From the NCBI GenBank assembly GCA_002309235.1, contig DBXA01000131.1, positions 15,514-27,171 on the forward strand: a DNA stretch of 11,658 bases, written 5' to 3'. The DNA comes from Christensenella sp. UBA1224. Its GTDB lineage: Bacteria > Bacillota > Clostridia > Christensenellales > Aristaeellaceae. The notes under the pieces are model-generated. The model was not told the origin of the DNA. It saw only the letters and a program-made list of their open reading frames with translations, and made no database searches. Both the position numbers and the translations under genes were made by a program. Below are positions 1 through 6,972 of the stretch, in pieces (position 1 is the stretch's first letter; each line of letters begins with the position of its first letter).

Positions 1-260
1 TCATCACAAGGGCCGCCTGCAGGAAGGGCATCTGCCCGCCGGAAACGCGCGACAGCCTCCTTTCCCTGATCGGGCAGTACTCCCTTCCTTCCGAAACGGA
101 ATATCACGTAAGGGAGCTCGCCGGGATCATTGCAAACGACAAAAAAGGCTCCGGAAACAGACTCCGCCTGGTAGTGCCCGAAAAGATCGGCAGCTGCGCC
201 ATACTCGATATCGCAAAAGACGATATCGCCGCATGGCTCCGGGAAGGCGGCGTATCATGA
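1..260 (+). CDS. aroB: 3-dehydroquinate synthase, C-terminal fragment (5' end outside window)
   Basis: The reading frame is open from base 3 to the TGA at 258-260 and gives 85 residues, about the last quarter of a protein that is usually near 355 residues. AroB converts DAHP to 3-dehydroquinate in the cytoplasm, using NAD and a divalent metal. The match rests on the tail segment with NDKKGSGNRLRLVVPEKIG, which resembles the conserved D-K-K-x-x-x-x-x-hydrophobic-P-x-x-I-G stretch of the family, and on the position directly before aroA. The metal ligands and NAD site lie outside the window. The stop overlaps the aroA start as ATGA, so the two genes are probably translationally coupled. The family call is fairly secure for a fragment. 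Confidence 0.85.
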   Translation, partial: ITRAACRKGICPPETRDSLLSLIGQYSLPSETEYHVRELAGIIANDKKGSGNRLRLVVPEKIGSCAILDIAKDDIAAWLREGGVS

Positions 261-1513
261 TCCGCACCGTAAAGGGAGGCCCCCGAAGAGGTACGGTTTC
301 CATACCCGCTTCCAAATCCCAGGCACACAGGCAGCTCATCTGTGCCGCCCTCGCACGTGAGAGCACCGTGTTTTCCTGCGACGGCATCTCAAAGGATATC
401 CGGGCAACCATAAACTGCCTGAACGCGCTCGGCGCTCAGATATCACAAAGGGATGACAGTCTGTTCGACATAAAGCCGGTCACAGCAGCACCAGGCGGGA
501 CATGCACCCTGCCCTGCGGCGAGAGCGGTTCCACGCTGCGCTTTCTCACTCCGATCGCAGGCGCGCTTGGCATAAATGCCGTATTCCGCATGGAAGGCAA
601 GCTGCCGTCGCGCCCGATGGATGAATATACGAGCCTTCTCTCCGCCCGCGGAATGGTTTTCCGCAGGGAGAACGACCTCCTTTACTGTTCCGGGATGCTC
701 ACACCGGGAGAGTATTCCATCCCCGGGGATATCTCCAGTCAGTATATTTCCGGGCTCCTGTTCGCGCTGCCCCTGCTCGAAGGAGAGAGCACGCTCAGTG
801 TGACAGGCAGCATCGAATCCGCGGATTACATTACCATGACGGAAAACGCGCTGGTAAAGAGCGGCATAACGTTTTCAAAGGAAAAAAACACCTACACCAT
901 ACCTGGCAGGCAGAGCTACCATTCACAGGGACTTGTAAAAGTAGAGCAGGACTGGTCGAACGCGGCCTTCTTCCTGTGCATGGGAGCCCTCTCACCCTAT
1001 GGCGTAACGATCAGCGAAATGCCCCTTTACAGCGCACAGGGCGATAAAGCCATACTCGACATCCTGCACTCCTTCGGAGCGGAAATTATAACCGAAGGCT
1101 CCGCCGTGACAGTGCGCGGCGGTTCCCTTGCCGGTCAGACTGTCGACGCGAAGGCCATACCGGATCTCGTGCCCGCCGTCTGCGCGGCTGCAGCCGGTGC
1201 GAAGGGCACCACTTGCATCGTAAACGCTGGCAGGCTTCGGCTGAAGGAATCCGACAGGCTGAAGACCACCGCAGCCATGCTGAGATCCCTCGGCGCGGAT
1301 ATCTGTGAAGAAGGAGACGGCCTTGTCATCCACGGAAAGCCCCGCCTCTCAGGCGGCATGTGCGACAGCGCGAACGACCACCGCATCGCGATGGCGGCCG
1401 CAGTCGCTGCCGGTATCTGTAAAAGCGGCACGGTGATACTCGGCAGCGAATGCGTTGAAAAATCCTTTCCCTCATTTTGGGACAGACTTGAAACCCTGGA
1501 GGTGTGCCAATGA
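257..1513 (+). CDS. aroA: 3-phosphoshikimate 1-carboxyvinyltransferase (EPSP synthase)
   Basis: This 418-residue enzyme transfers the enolpyruvyl group of PEP to shikimate 3-phosphate, the sixth shikimate step. The ATG at 257 was chosen because it gives the canonical N-terminus (IPASKSQAHR) and overlaps the aroB stop. An in-frame ATG at 233 would lie inside aroB. By alignment with the E. coli enzyme, K20, S21 and R25 match K22, S23 and R27. S160-S161-Q162 matches the S3P-binding SSQ. D303, E331, R334, H375, R376 and K402 match D313, E341, R344, H385, R386 and K411. All catalytic positions are therefore present. The PEP loop reads CGESGSTLRF (87-96), with Phe at the position of E. coli Pro101. 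The TGA at 1511-1513 overlaps the aroC ATG. Confidence 0.97.
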   Translation: MIRTVKGGPRRGTVSIPASKSQAHRQLICAALARESTVFSCDGISKDIRATINCLNALGAQISQRDDSLFDIKPVTAAPGGTCTLPCGESGSTLRFLTPIAGALGINAVFRMEGKLPSRPMDEYTSLLSARGMVFRRENDLLYCSGMLTPGEYSIPGDISSQYISGLLFALPLLEGESTLSVTGSIESADYITMTENALVKSGITFSKEKNTYTIPGRQSYHSQGLVKVEQDWSNAAFFLCMGALSPYGVTISEMPLYSAQGDKAILDILHSFGAEIITEGSAVTVRGGSLAGQTVDAKAIPDLVPAVCAAAAGAKGTTCIVNAGRLRLKESDRLKTTAAMLRSLGADICEEGDGLVIHGKPRLSGGMCDSANDHRIAMAAAVAAGICKSGTVILGSECVEKSFPSFWDRLETLEVCQ

Positions 1514-2583
1514 GTTCATCCTATGGCGAAAATATCCGCGTCACTGTATTCGGGCAAAGCCATTCCCCCGCAATCGGTGTAACAATAGAGGGCATTCCGG
1601 CCGGCGAAAAGCTTGACAGGGAAGCACTGGCCCGATTTCTCGCCCGCCGCGCTCCAGGCAGGAACAGTTATTCCACAGCCCGGAGGGAAGCGGACGAGCC
1701 GGAATTTCTCTGCGGACTTGTGGGCGATGCCTTCTGCGGCGCGCCTGTCACCGCCGTGATCCGCAATACTGATATCCGTTCCGCGGATTACGATAACCTG
1801 AAAAATACACCGCGACCCGGACACGCGGATTATACCGCTTCCGTCAAATACGGCGGTTTCCAGGACAGCGCCGGCGGCGGCCACTTTTCAGGCAGGCTCA
1901 CCGCTCCCCTGTGCATAGCCGGCGGCATCTGCCTGCAGCTTCTCAGCAGAGAAGGCATACACGTTTTTGCCCGCATCGCCGCCATCGGCAACATCTGCGA
2001 CAGAGGGAAGCTCACTTCATCCCTCGCGGATAAGGCCTTCCCGGTGGTCGACGACGAACAGGGAGAAAAGATGCAGGCCCTCATCGCTGAGAAGAAGGCG
2101 GAGGGCGACAGCGTGGGCGGCATCGTGGAATGCGTGGCGACAGGTCTTCCCGCAGGACTCGGCGACCCGATGTTCGGCGGCATCGAAAACCGGATCGCGC
2201 AGATCGTATTCGGCATCCCGGCTGTTAAGGGACTTGAATTCGGCGCAGGCTTCCGGGCTGCGGAAATGACAGGAAGCGCCTGCAACGATCCATTTATCAT
2301 GGATAACGGCATTATCCGTACAGTGTCCAACAACGCCGGCGGGATACTCGGCGGCATCACGAACGGCATGCCGGTCACATTCCGCGCGGCGTTCAAACCC
2401 ACTCCTTCCATCGCAAAGCCGCAGAGGAGCGTCGACCTTCAGGAAAAAACGGAGACTATGATCACAGTATCCGGCAGGCATGATCCATGCATCGTACCGC
2501 GCGCAGTGCCCGTAACGGAAGCGGCCGCCGCCATCGCGTTATATGACTCACTACTTGCAAGAAGGAGAGAGCTGAATGGATAA
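1510..2583 (+). CDS. aroC: Chorismate synthase
   Basis: This 357-residue enzyme converts EPSP to chorismate with reduced FMN, the last common aromatic step. The ATG at 1510 follows a GGAGGTG ribosome binding site and overlaps the aroA stop as ATGA. A GTG two codons upstream (1504) is possible but less well placed. The catalytic histidines are visible as H18 in FGQSHS and H105 in RPGHADY. The flavin/substrate segment reads GGFQDSAGGGHFSGRLTAP (115-133), a version common in Clostridia rather than the RERASARETAAR form of many bacteria. The C-terminal signature GRHDPCIVPRAVP is intact. The end overlaps pheA by 8 bases. Confidence 0.97.
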   Translation: MSSSYGENIRVTVFGQSHSPAIGVTIEGIPAGEKLDREALARFLARRAPGRNSYSTARREADEPEFLCGLVGDAFCGAPVTAVIRNTDIRSADYDNLKNTPRPGHADYTASVKYGGFQDSAGGGHFSGRLTAPLCIAGGICLQLLSREGIHVFARIAAIGNICDRGKLTSSLADKAFPVVDDEQGEKMQALIAEKKAEGDSVGGIVECVATGLPAGLGDPMFGGIENRIAQIVFGIPAVKGLEFGAGFRAAEMTGSACNDPFIMDNGIIRTVSNNAGGILGGITNGMPVTFRAAFKPTPSIAKPQRSVDLQEKTETMITVSGRHDPCIVPRAVPVTEAAAAIALYDSLLARRRELNG

Positions 2584-3718
2584 ACAGGATTACAGGAATC
2601 AGATCGACAGGATCGATGAGCAGATCGTAAAGCTGTTCACCGAAAGAATGGGTATCGCCGCGAAGATCGGGGACATCAAAAAAGAAAACAACCTCCCTAT
2701 CCTCGACGCGAAGAGGGAACGCGAAAAACTGGCCGCCGTTACAGAAATGACCCCGGATGAGCTCAAGGATTATACGCCGCTCCTTTACTCCATGCTCTTT
2801 GACCTGAGCAGGAGCTACCAGGCGCGCCGCAGCGGATATCACACCGCGCTGACCGGGAAGATCCAGGATGCCATCCGCGATACGCCGCAGCTCTTTCCGG
2901 AATTTGCCTCCGTCGCCTGCCAGGGCGTGGAAGGCGCTAACTCGCAGTTCGCCTGCGATAAAATGTTCCGGCATGCCAACATCATGTACTTCAACAGCTT
3001 TGACGCCGTCTTCACATCGATTGAAAAGGGCCTGTGCCGCTACGGCGTCATCCCGGTTGAAAACAGCACTGCCGGCAGCGTCAACACCGTATATGACCTG
3101 ATGATGAACCATAAATTCTATATCGTCCGCAGTCTGCGCCTCAAAGTGGATCATAACCTGCTGGTAAAGCCCGGCACAAAGCTGGAGGATATCCGGGAGA
3201 TCTACTCACACGAGCAGGCCCTGAGCCAGTGCTCTGATTACCTGTCGACCCTGAAGGGCGTCCGGCTGATCCCCTACGAGAATACGGCCACAGCTGCCAA
3301 GATGGTAGCTGAATCCGGCAGGAGCGATATCGCAGCGATTGCCTCCCGTCCCTGCATGAAATACTACGCCCTGGACTGCCTGAAGGAATCCATACAGAAT
3401 ACCGACAACAACTTCACCCGCTTCATCTGCATTTCAAAGGACCTTCAGGTCTTTCCCGGCGCCGATAGGACCAGCCTTATGCTGACCCTGCCGCACGAGG
3501 CCGGATCCCTGTACAAGTTCCTTGCCAAGCTGTACGCTCTCGATATCAACCTGATCAAGCTTGAAAGCCGACCGCTGCCGAACAGGCCGTTTGAGTTCAT
3601 GTTCTACTTTGATTTTGATACGCCTGTCTATTCACCGCGGCTCCAGCAGCTGATCGGCGAGCTGCCTGATATCTGCGAAAGCTTCACCTACCTGGGCAGC
3701 TATTCCGAGGTAGTCTGA
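2576..3718 (+). CDS. pheA: Bifunctional chorismate mutase / prephenate dehydratase (P-protein)
   Basis: This 380-residue cytoplasmic enzyme takes chorismate through prephenate to phenylpyruvate, the phenylalanine branch. Residues 1-85 form an AroQ-class chorismate mutase. R7, R24, K35, R47, E48 and Q82 align with E. coli R11, R28, K39, R51, E52 and Q88. Residues about 112-288 form the dehydratase domain, with PVENSTAGSV (160-169) and the TRF catalytic motif at 281-283. Residues about 298-376 form an ACT regulatory domain with ESRP at 330-333, so feedback inhibition by phenylalanine is expected. The usual SHPQALxQC reads SHEQALSQC here (211-219), a Pro-to-Glu change. The ATG at 2576 follows AAGGAGA and overlaps the end of aroC. 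Confidence 0.97.
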   Translation: MDKQDYRNQIDRIDEQIVKLFTERMGIAAKIGDIKKENNLPILDAKREREKLAAVTEMTPDELKDYTPLLYSMLFDLSRSYQARRSGYHTALTGKIQDAIRDTPQLFPEFASVACQGVEGANSQFACDKMFRHANIMYFNSFDAVFTSIEKGLCRYGVIPVENSTAGSVNTVYDLMMNHKFYIVRSLRLKVDHNLLVKPGTKLEDIREIYSHEQALSQCSDYLSTLKGVRLIPYENTATAAKMVAESGRSDIAAIASRPCMKYYALDCLKESIQNTDNNFTRFICISKDLQVFPGADRTSLMLTLPHEAGSLYKFLAKLYALDINLIKLESRPLPNRPFEFMFYFDFDTPVYSPRLQQLIGELPDICESFTYLGSYSEVV

Positions 3719-4965
3719 TGGAGATCCGCAGCGGCCTCCTGGGCAGAAAGCTCGGGCACAGTTATTCCCCGCAGATCCACGCAATGCTTGGCAGCTACGA
3801 ATATCCCCTGTACGAGATGGAGGAAGAGAAGATCGAAATCTTCCTGCGGAGCGGGAACTGGACCGGCATTAACGTGACGATACCCTACAAAAAGACCGTC
3901 TTCCCCTATATGACGGAAGTGAGCGAGGCATCGCGCCGCATCGGCAGCGTGAACACCGTTATCCGCAGGCCTGATGGTTCCCTTTACGGCGATATCACGG
4001 ATGTTTACGGTTTTACCGCCATGGTTATGCATACCGGCATAGAGGTAAAGGGAAGGAAGACGCTTGTGCTCGGGAATGGCGGCGCGGCGGCAGCTGTCAA
4101 GGCAGCCCTCGAGGATCTCGGCGCAAGACCTGTGATCATAAGCCGCAGGGGGGAAGACAATTACACAAACCTGGACCGCCACGCGGACGCAGGCATCATC
4201 GTAAATACCACCCCGCTCGGCATGTACCCGAATACAGGCGAAACCGCGGTGGACCTACGCGATTTCCCACACCTTGAGGGAGTCCTTGACATCATCTATA
4301 ACCCGGCGAAAACCAAGCTGCTCCTGCAGGCAGAAGAGATGGGCATACCCTGTGGAAACGGGCTGTACATGCTGGTCGCGCAGGCAAAACGTTCCAGCGA
4401 GCTCTTTACCGGAAAAGCGATCCCCGACAGTGAAACGGACCGGATCTACCGGGCCCTGTCTGCATCCATGCAGAATATCGTGCTGATCGGCATGCCCGGC
4501 TGCGGAAAATCCACCGCTGCCGCCAATATCTCACGTCTGACAGGAAGGCCTTCCTTCGATTCGGATGAGATAACGGAAAAGCGCGCAGGCCTGAAACCTT
4601 CAGAAATGATACCTGCCCTTGGCGAAAAGGCCTTCCGGGATCTTGAGCATGCTGTGCTTGAAGACCTGGGCAAATTATCCGGCGCAGTCATCGCGACAGG
4701 AGGCGGCGCAGTCGTCCGGCCGGAAAACTACGCGCCGCTCCACCAGAACGGCGTCATCATATGGCTGCAAAGGCCGCTGGCCGAACTTTCATATGAAGGC
4801 AGGCCGCTGTCCCTCACGGTCGGCGTTGAGAAACTTTATGAGAAAAGGGAAGCGCTTTATGCGAGCTTTGCCGATGCCGCCGTCAAGATCACAGGTACGC
4901 CGGAGGACACGGCCAAAGCAGTCATACAAACCGCACAGGATTTGTTTTCAGAGGGATCAATATGA
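3718..4965 (+). CDS. aroE-aroK: Fused shikimate dehydrogenase - shikimate kinase
   Basis: This 415-residue chain carries two shikimate enzymes without an interruption. Residues 1-245 are AroE (NADPH-dependent reduction of 3-dehydroshikimate): HSYSP at 14-18, catalytic K58 in NVTIPYK, N79 in SVNT, D95 in ITDVYGF, the nucleotide loop GNGGAAAA at 119-126, NTTPLGM at 163-169 and Q222. Residues 251-415 are AroK (ATP-dependent shikimate phosphorylation): Walker A GMPGCGKST at 258-266, substrate-binding D283 in FDSDE, R307 in FRDLE, GGGAV at 328-332, lid arginine R362 in RPLS and R377. The linker is only about 10 residues. The usual N-T-D of AroE reads I-T-D here. Both active sites look complete. 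The ATG at 3718 shares one base with the pheA stop and has GAGG seven bases upstream. Confidence 0.95.
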   Translation: MEIRSGLLGRKLGHSYSPQIHAMLGSYEYPLYEMEEEKIEIFLRSGNWTGINVTIPYKKTVFPYMTEVSEASRRIGSVNTVIRRPDGSLYGDITDVYGFTAMVMHTGIEVKGRKTLVLGNGGAAAAVKAALEDLGARPVIISRRGEDNYTNLDRHADAGIIVNTTPLGMYPNTGETAVDLRDFPHLEGVLDIIYNPAKTKLLLQAEEMGIPCGNGLYMLVAQAKRSSELFTGKAIPDSETDRIYRALSASMQNIVLIGMPGCGKSTAAANISRLTGRPSFDSDEITEKRAGLKPSEMIPALGEKAFRDLEHAVLEDLGKLSGAVIATGGGAVVRPENYAPLHQNGVIIWLQRPLAELSYEGRPLSLTVGVEKLYEKREALYASFADAAVKITGTPEDTAKAVIQTAQDLFSEGSI

Positions 4966-5399
4966 AGATACTCATCATAAACGGGCCAAACATCAACATG
5001 CTCGGTATACGGGAACCGGACGTATACGGCAAGCAGGATTATGCCGCTCTTGTGGAATTCATAAGCAAAACGGCTGAGGAAGAAAATGTTGAAGCAGAGT
5101 TCTTTCAGTCCAACCATGAAGGTGCCATTGTGGATTCGATCCAGCAGGCTTACGGCGTCTTTGACGGGATCATCATTAACCCTGCAGCCTACACCCACAC
5201 CAGCATTGCCATACTCGATGCGCTCAAGGCCGTAGCCATACCCGCCGTTGAGGTACACCTATCCGATGTTTCCAAACGGGAATCCTTCCGTCAGGTATCC
5301 TACGCCGGCATAGCCTGCGTAAAGACCTATATGGGCCTGGGATTCGAGGGATACAGGCAGGCACTGCTGTTCCTGAAAGATTACCTGAAAAACTGCTGA
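4962..5399 (+). CDS. aroQ: Type II 3-dehydroquinate dehydratase
   Basis: This 145-residue enzyme dehydrates 3-dehydroquinate to 3-dehydroshikimate, the third pathway step, and in this family forms a dodecamer in the cytoplasm. The type II signatures are clear: INGPNINMLG at 6-15, catalytic R17 and Y22 in REPDVYG, QSNHEG at 49-54, NPAAYTHTS at 73-81 and EVHLSD at 97-102. The length is normal for the family. The ATG at 4962 overlaps the aroE-aroK stop as ATGA and has GAGGG six bases upstream. It is the last gene of the operon. The gap after it holds only a weak candidate terminator. The name aroQ is also used for some chorismate mutases, but that is not what this is. Confidence 0.97.
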   Translation: MKILIINGPNINMLGIREPDVYGKQDYAALVEFISKTAEEENVEAEFFQSNHEGAIVDSIQQAYGVFDGIIINPAAYTHTSIAILDALKAVAIPAVEVHLSDVSKRESFRQVSYAGIACVKTYMGLGFEGYRQALLFLKDYLKNC

Positions 5400-5458
5400 G
5401 TGGACATTTGACTGACTTGGACTTTGCAATTATTCAGTATGGTACATCGCTTGCAGCA

Positions 5459-5497
5459 TTGAACTGGCGCAGTTGTCAAATGATCTGTTATTATTTT
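5459..5497 (+). terminator. Weak hairpin after the shikimate operon (possible terminator or protein-binding site)
   Basis: TTGAACTG (5459-5466) can pair with CAGTTgtCAA (5470-5479) across a GCG loop if two bases bulge, and a T-rich stretch ending in TTTT follows (5488-5497). The core AACTG-GCG-CAGTT (5462-5474) is a perfect 13-bp dyad. It is the only hairpin-plus-T candidate seen between aroQ and the next promoter, but the stem is weak. It could instead be a regulator site about 50 bp upstream of the -35 box at 5524. TCAGTATG also occurs twice in this gap (5434-5441 and 5511-5518), without a known meaning. Confidence 0.3.
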
Positions 5498-5523
5498 CAT
5501 TCCTAAAATGTCAGTATGAATTA

Positions 5524-5551
5524 TTGACTTTTGGGTCGCCGGTGTTATAAT
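5524..5551 (+). promoter_or_regulatory. Sigma-A type promoter of the sugar ABC operon
   Basis: The -35 box TTGACT (5524-5529) and a perfect -10 box TATAAT (5546-5551) are separated by 16 bp. Transcription should start near 5558, giving a leader of roughly 54 nt before the GTG at 5612. The surrounding DNA is AT-rich compared with the aro genes. The 11 bases TATTGACTTTT around this -35 recur at the promoter at 8866. Confidence 0.85.
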
Positions 5552-5559
5552 ATGCATTG

Positions 5560-5594
5560 TTAAGATTTCCAAAAGGAAATCTGATTAATCTTAA
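5560..5594 (+). repeat. Overlapping inverted repeats just downstream of the promoter (candidate operator or leader hairpin)
   Basis: AGATTTCC (5563-5570) and GGAAATCT (5575-5582) form a perfect 8-bp inverted repeat around AAAA. The left part, TTAAGATT (5560-5567), is also a perfect complement of AATCTTAA (5587-5594). The two pairings share bases 5563-5567, so on RNA only one can form at a time. Lying at about +3 to +37, the site is well placed for a repressor operator or for a leader switch. The centre lacks the CG typical of LacI-family operators, so no regulator family is proposed. The repeats are seen directly; the function is inferred. Confidence 0.5.
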
Positions 5595-5611
5595 GAAAGA
5601 AGGCATATCCC

Positions 5612-6850
5612 GTGAAGAAAGTCAGTCTTGTGCTTGCTTTGGTCATGCTGTTCTCCGTACTTGGCGGAGCTGCGCTCGCAGAAGGCGAACGTGAGAAGGT
5701 AGAATTCTGGTATCTCTGGTCCGGTATTGAAGCCGAGATGCTCGAAGACACTATCGCCAGTTACAATGCGTCTCAGGACAAATATGAAGTCATCGGTCTG
5801 TCTGTACCCGATGAATCTAAGATCAAGGTTTCCTATGGCTCGGGAGACGGTCCGGATATCACTGATTCCTTCTCCAGCGCTGTAAGCACCTATTACGATC
5901 AGGGTATCCTCATGAATCTGAATGAATACATCGAAGCTGCCAATTATGATCTTTCCGTGTTCCCGGATGCCATGATTGACTGCTGCACAGTCGATGGCAA
6001 TGTAGTTGCTCTGCCGATCAACGTCATGAATTACATGATGTATTATAACGTTGACATGTTTAAGGATGCAGGCCTCGAACCGCCCACGACCATAGATGAA
6101 CTCCTCGACATCGCGGAAAAGATGACTGTCATGAACGGAGATACAATGGAAGTCCTCGGATTCCCGGTATATCCTTATGCTTACTATCTTGATGCGGCTG
6201 TCTATGCCTGTGGCGGATCCTATACCCAGGATGGAGAAACCCTGAACGTCGATAATGAAGGATTCCGCAAGGCTGTCGAAATCCTCAAAGCCTATTATGA
6301 CAAGTATGGCTATGATACCATCTCTGCTTTCCAGACGGCCGGTTCCTGGTTGGATGCAACCGATCCCTTCATCAACGGCAAGCAGGCACTCCGTTATGAC
6401 GGTTCCTGGCTGGTTGATTTCATTAACAATTATGCGCCGGATCTGAACTACGAAGCACTTCCGATCCCGACGATGACCGCCGATGATGCGTCGGTAGCCG
6501 TTATCTCTTCCTCCATCTTCTACATCCCTTACTCCGCTAAATGCCCGGACGGCGCGTTCGACTTTATGGCATACCTGGTAGGGCCTGAAGGTGCGAAGGG
6601 CTTCCTGACCGCTTCCTGCAATGTGCCTGCTCATGCAGGTCTCTATGCTGATCCGGATATGGCTGCTATCAAGTGCTTCCCTGAGTTCTTTGCAGCCATT
6701 GAGGGCGGCACTGCCGTACTCCCGACCTTCCCGAATTGGAGCCAGTGCTCGAGCCTGATCAGCGATGCTGTTGAGCAGGTTGTAGTAGGCAACTTCACTG
6801 TCGATCAGTGTGTTGAATACATCATGACCGAGTACGAGAATCTGTACTGA
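5612..6850 (+). CDS. Extracellular sugar-binding protein of an ABC transporter (SBP family 1)
   Basis: This 412-residue protein resembles the MsmE/UgpB-type binding proteins that capture oligosaccharides or related solutes and deliver them to the two permeases encoded downstream. Residues 1-23 form a signal peptide (KK, hydrophobic core, ALA before E24), giving probable signal peptidase I cleavage. No cysteine occurs near the cleavage site, so the usual lipobox of Gram-positive binding proteins is absent. The mature part begins VEFWYLWSG and carries family hallmarks such as GDGPDI, ALPINVMNYMMYYNVDMFKDAGLEPP in two adjoining stretches (written here only as a landmark near residues 130-156) and DPFINGKQALRYDGSW. 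The GTG start follows GAAGG by eight bases and puts the signal peptide at the N-terminus. The exact sugar cannot be read from the sequence. Confidence 0.92.
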   Translation: MKKVSLVLALVMLFSVLGGAALAEGEREKVEFWYLWSGIEAEMLEDTIASYNASQDKYEVIGLSVPDESKIKVSYGSGDGPDITDSFSSAVSTYYDQGILMNLNEYIEAANYDLSVFPDAMIDCCTVDGNVVALPINVMNYMMYYNVDMFKDAGLEPPTTIDELLDIAEKMTVMNGDTMEVLGFPVYPYAYYLDAAVYACGGSYTQDGETLNVDNEGFRKAVEILKAYYDKYGYDTISAFQTAGSWLDATDPFINGKQALRYDGSWLVDFINNYAPDLNYEALPIPTMTADDASVAVISSSIFYIPYSAKCPDGAFDFMAYLVGPEGAKGFLTASCNVPAHAGLYADPDMAAIKCFPEFFAAIEGGTAVLPTFPNWSQCSSLISDAVEQVVVGNFTVDQCVEYIMTEYENLY

Positions 6851-6904
6851 TCCTGAGCAGTGCCAGTATCATCTGTCAATACAGGCGGATTGAATGGCAA
6901 AAGC

Positions 6905-6947
6905 AGTATAGGGCCGGGCAGTCAGAAACTGCGCGGCCCTGTACTTT
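6905..6947 (+). terminator. Strong intercistronic hairpin between binding protein and permease genes
   Basis: Bases 6905-6922 pair with 6928-6945 around a five-base CAGAA loop. The 18-position stem has one G-G mismatch and one G-U pair, and its GC-rich core is AGGGCC/GGCCCT. Only TTT then TATGG follows, so it is a poor full terminator. Hairpins of this kind after a binding-protein gene often protect the upstream mRNA or end part of the transcripts, which would give more binding protein than permease. That role is inferred here. The permease genes have no evident promoter of their own in the gap. Confidence 0.6.
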
Positions 6948-6972
6948 ATGGTATAGAAAAGGAGGAGGTTGC

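Noticed and set aside
1830..2411. A 193-codon minus-strand frame inside aroC
   Set aside because: It is antisense to catalytic parts of chorismate synthase, with low-complexity proline- and serine-rich content.
2462..3154. A 230-codon minus-strand frame across aroC and pheA
   Set aside because: It lies antisense to two well-identified genes and resembles no protein family.
5591..6634. A 347-codon open frame on the minus strand opposite the binding-protein gene
   Set aside because: It is fully antisense to a convincing gene, has no recognisable domain or ribosome binding site, and follows from the codon bias of the real gene.
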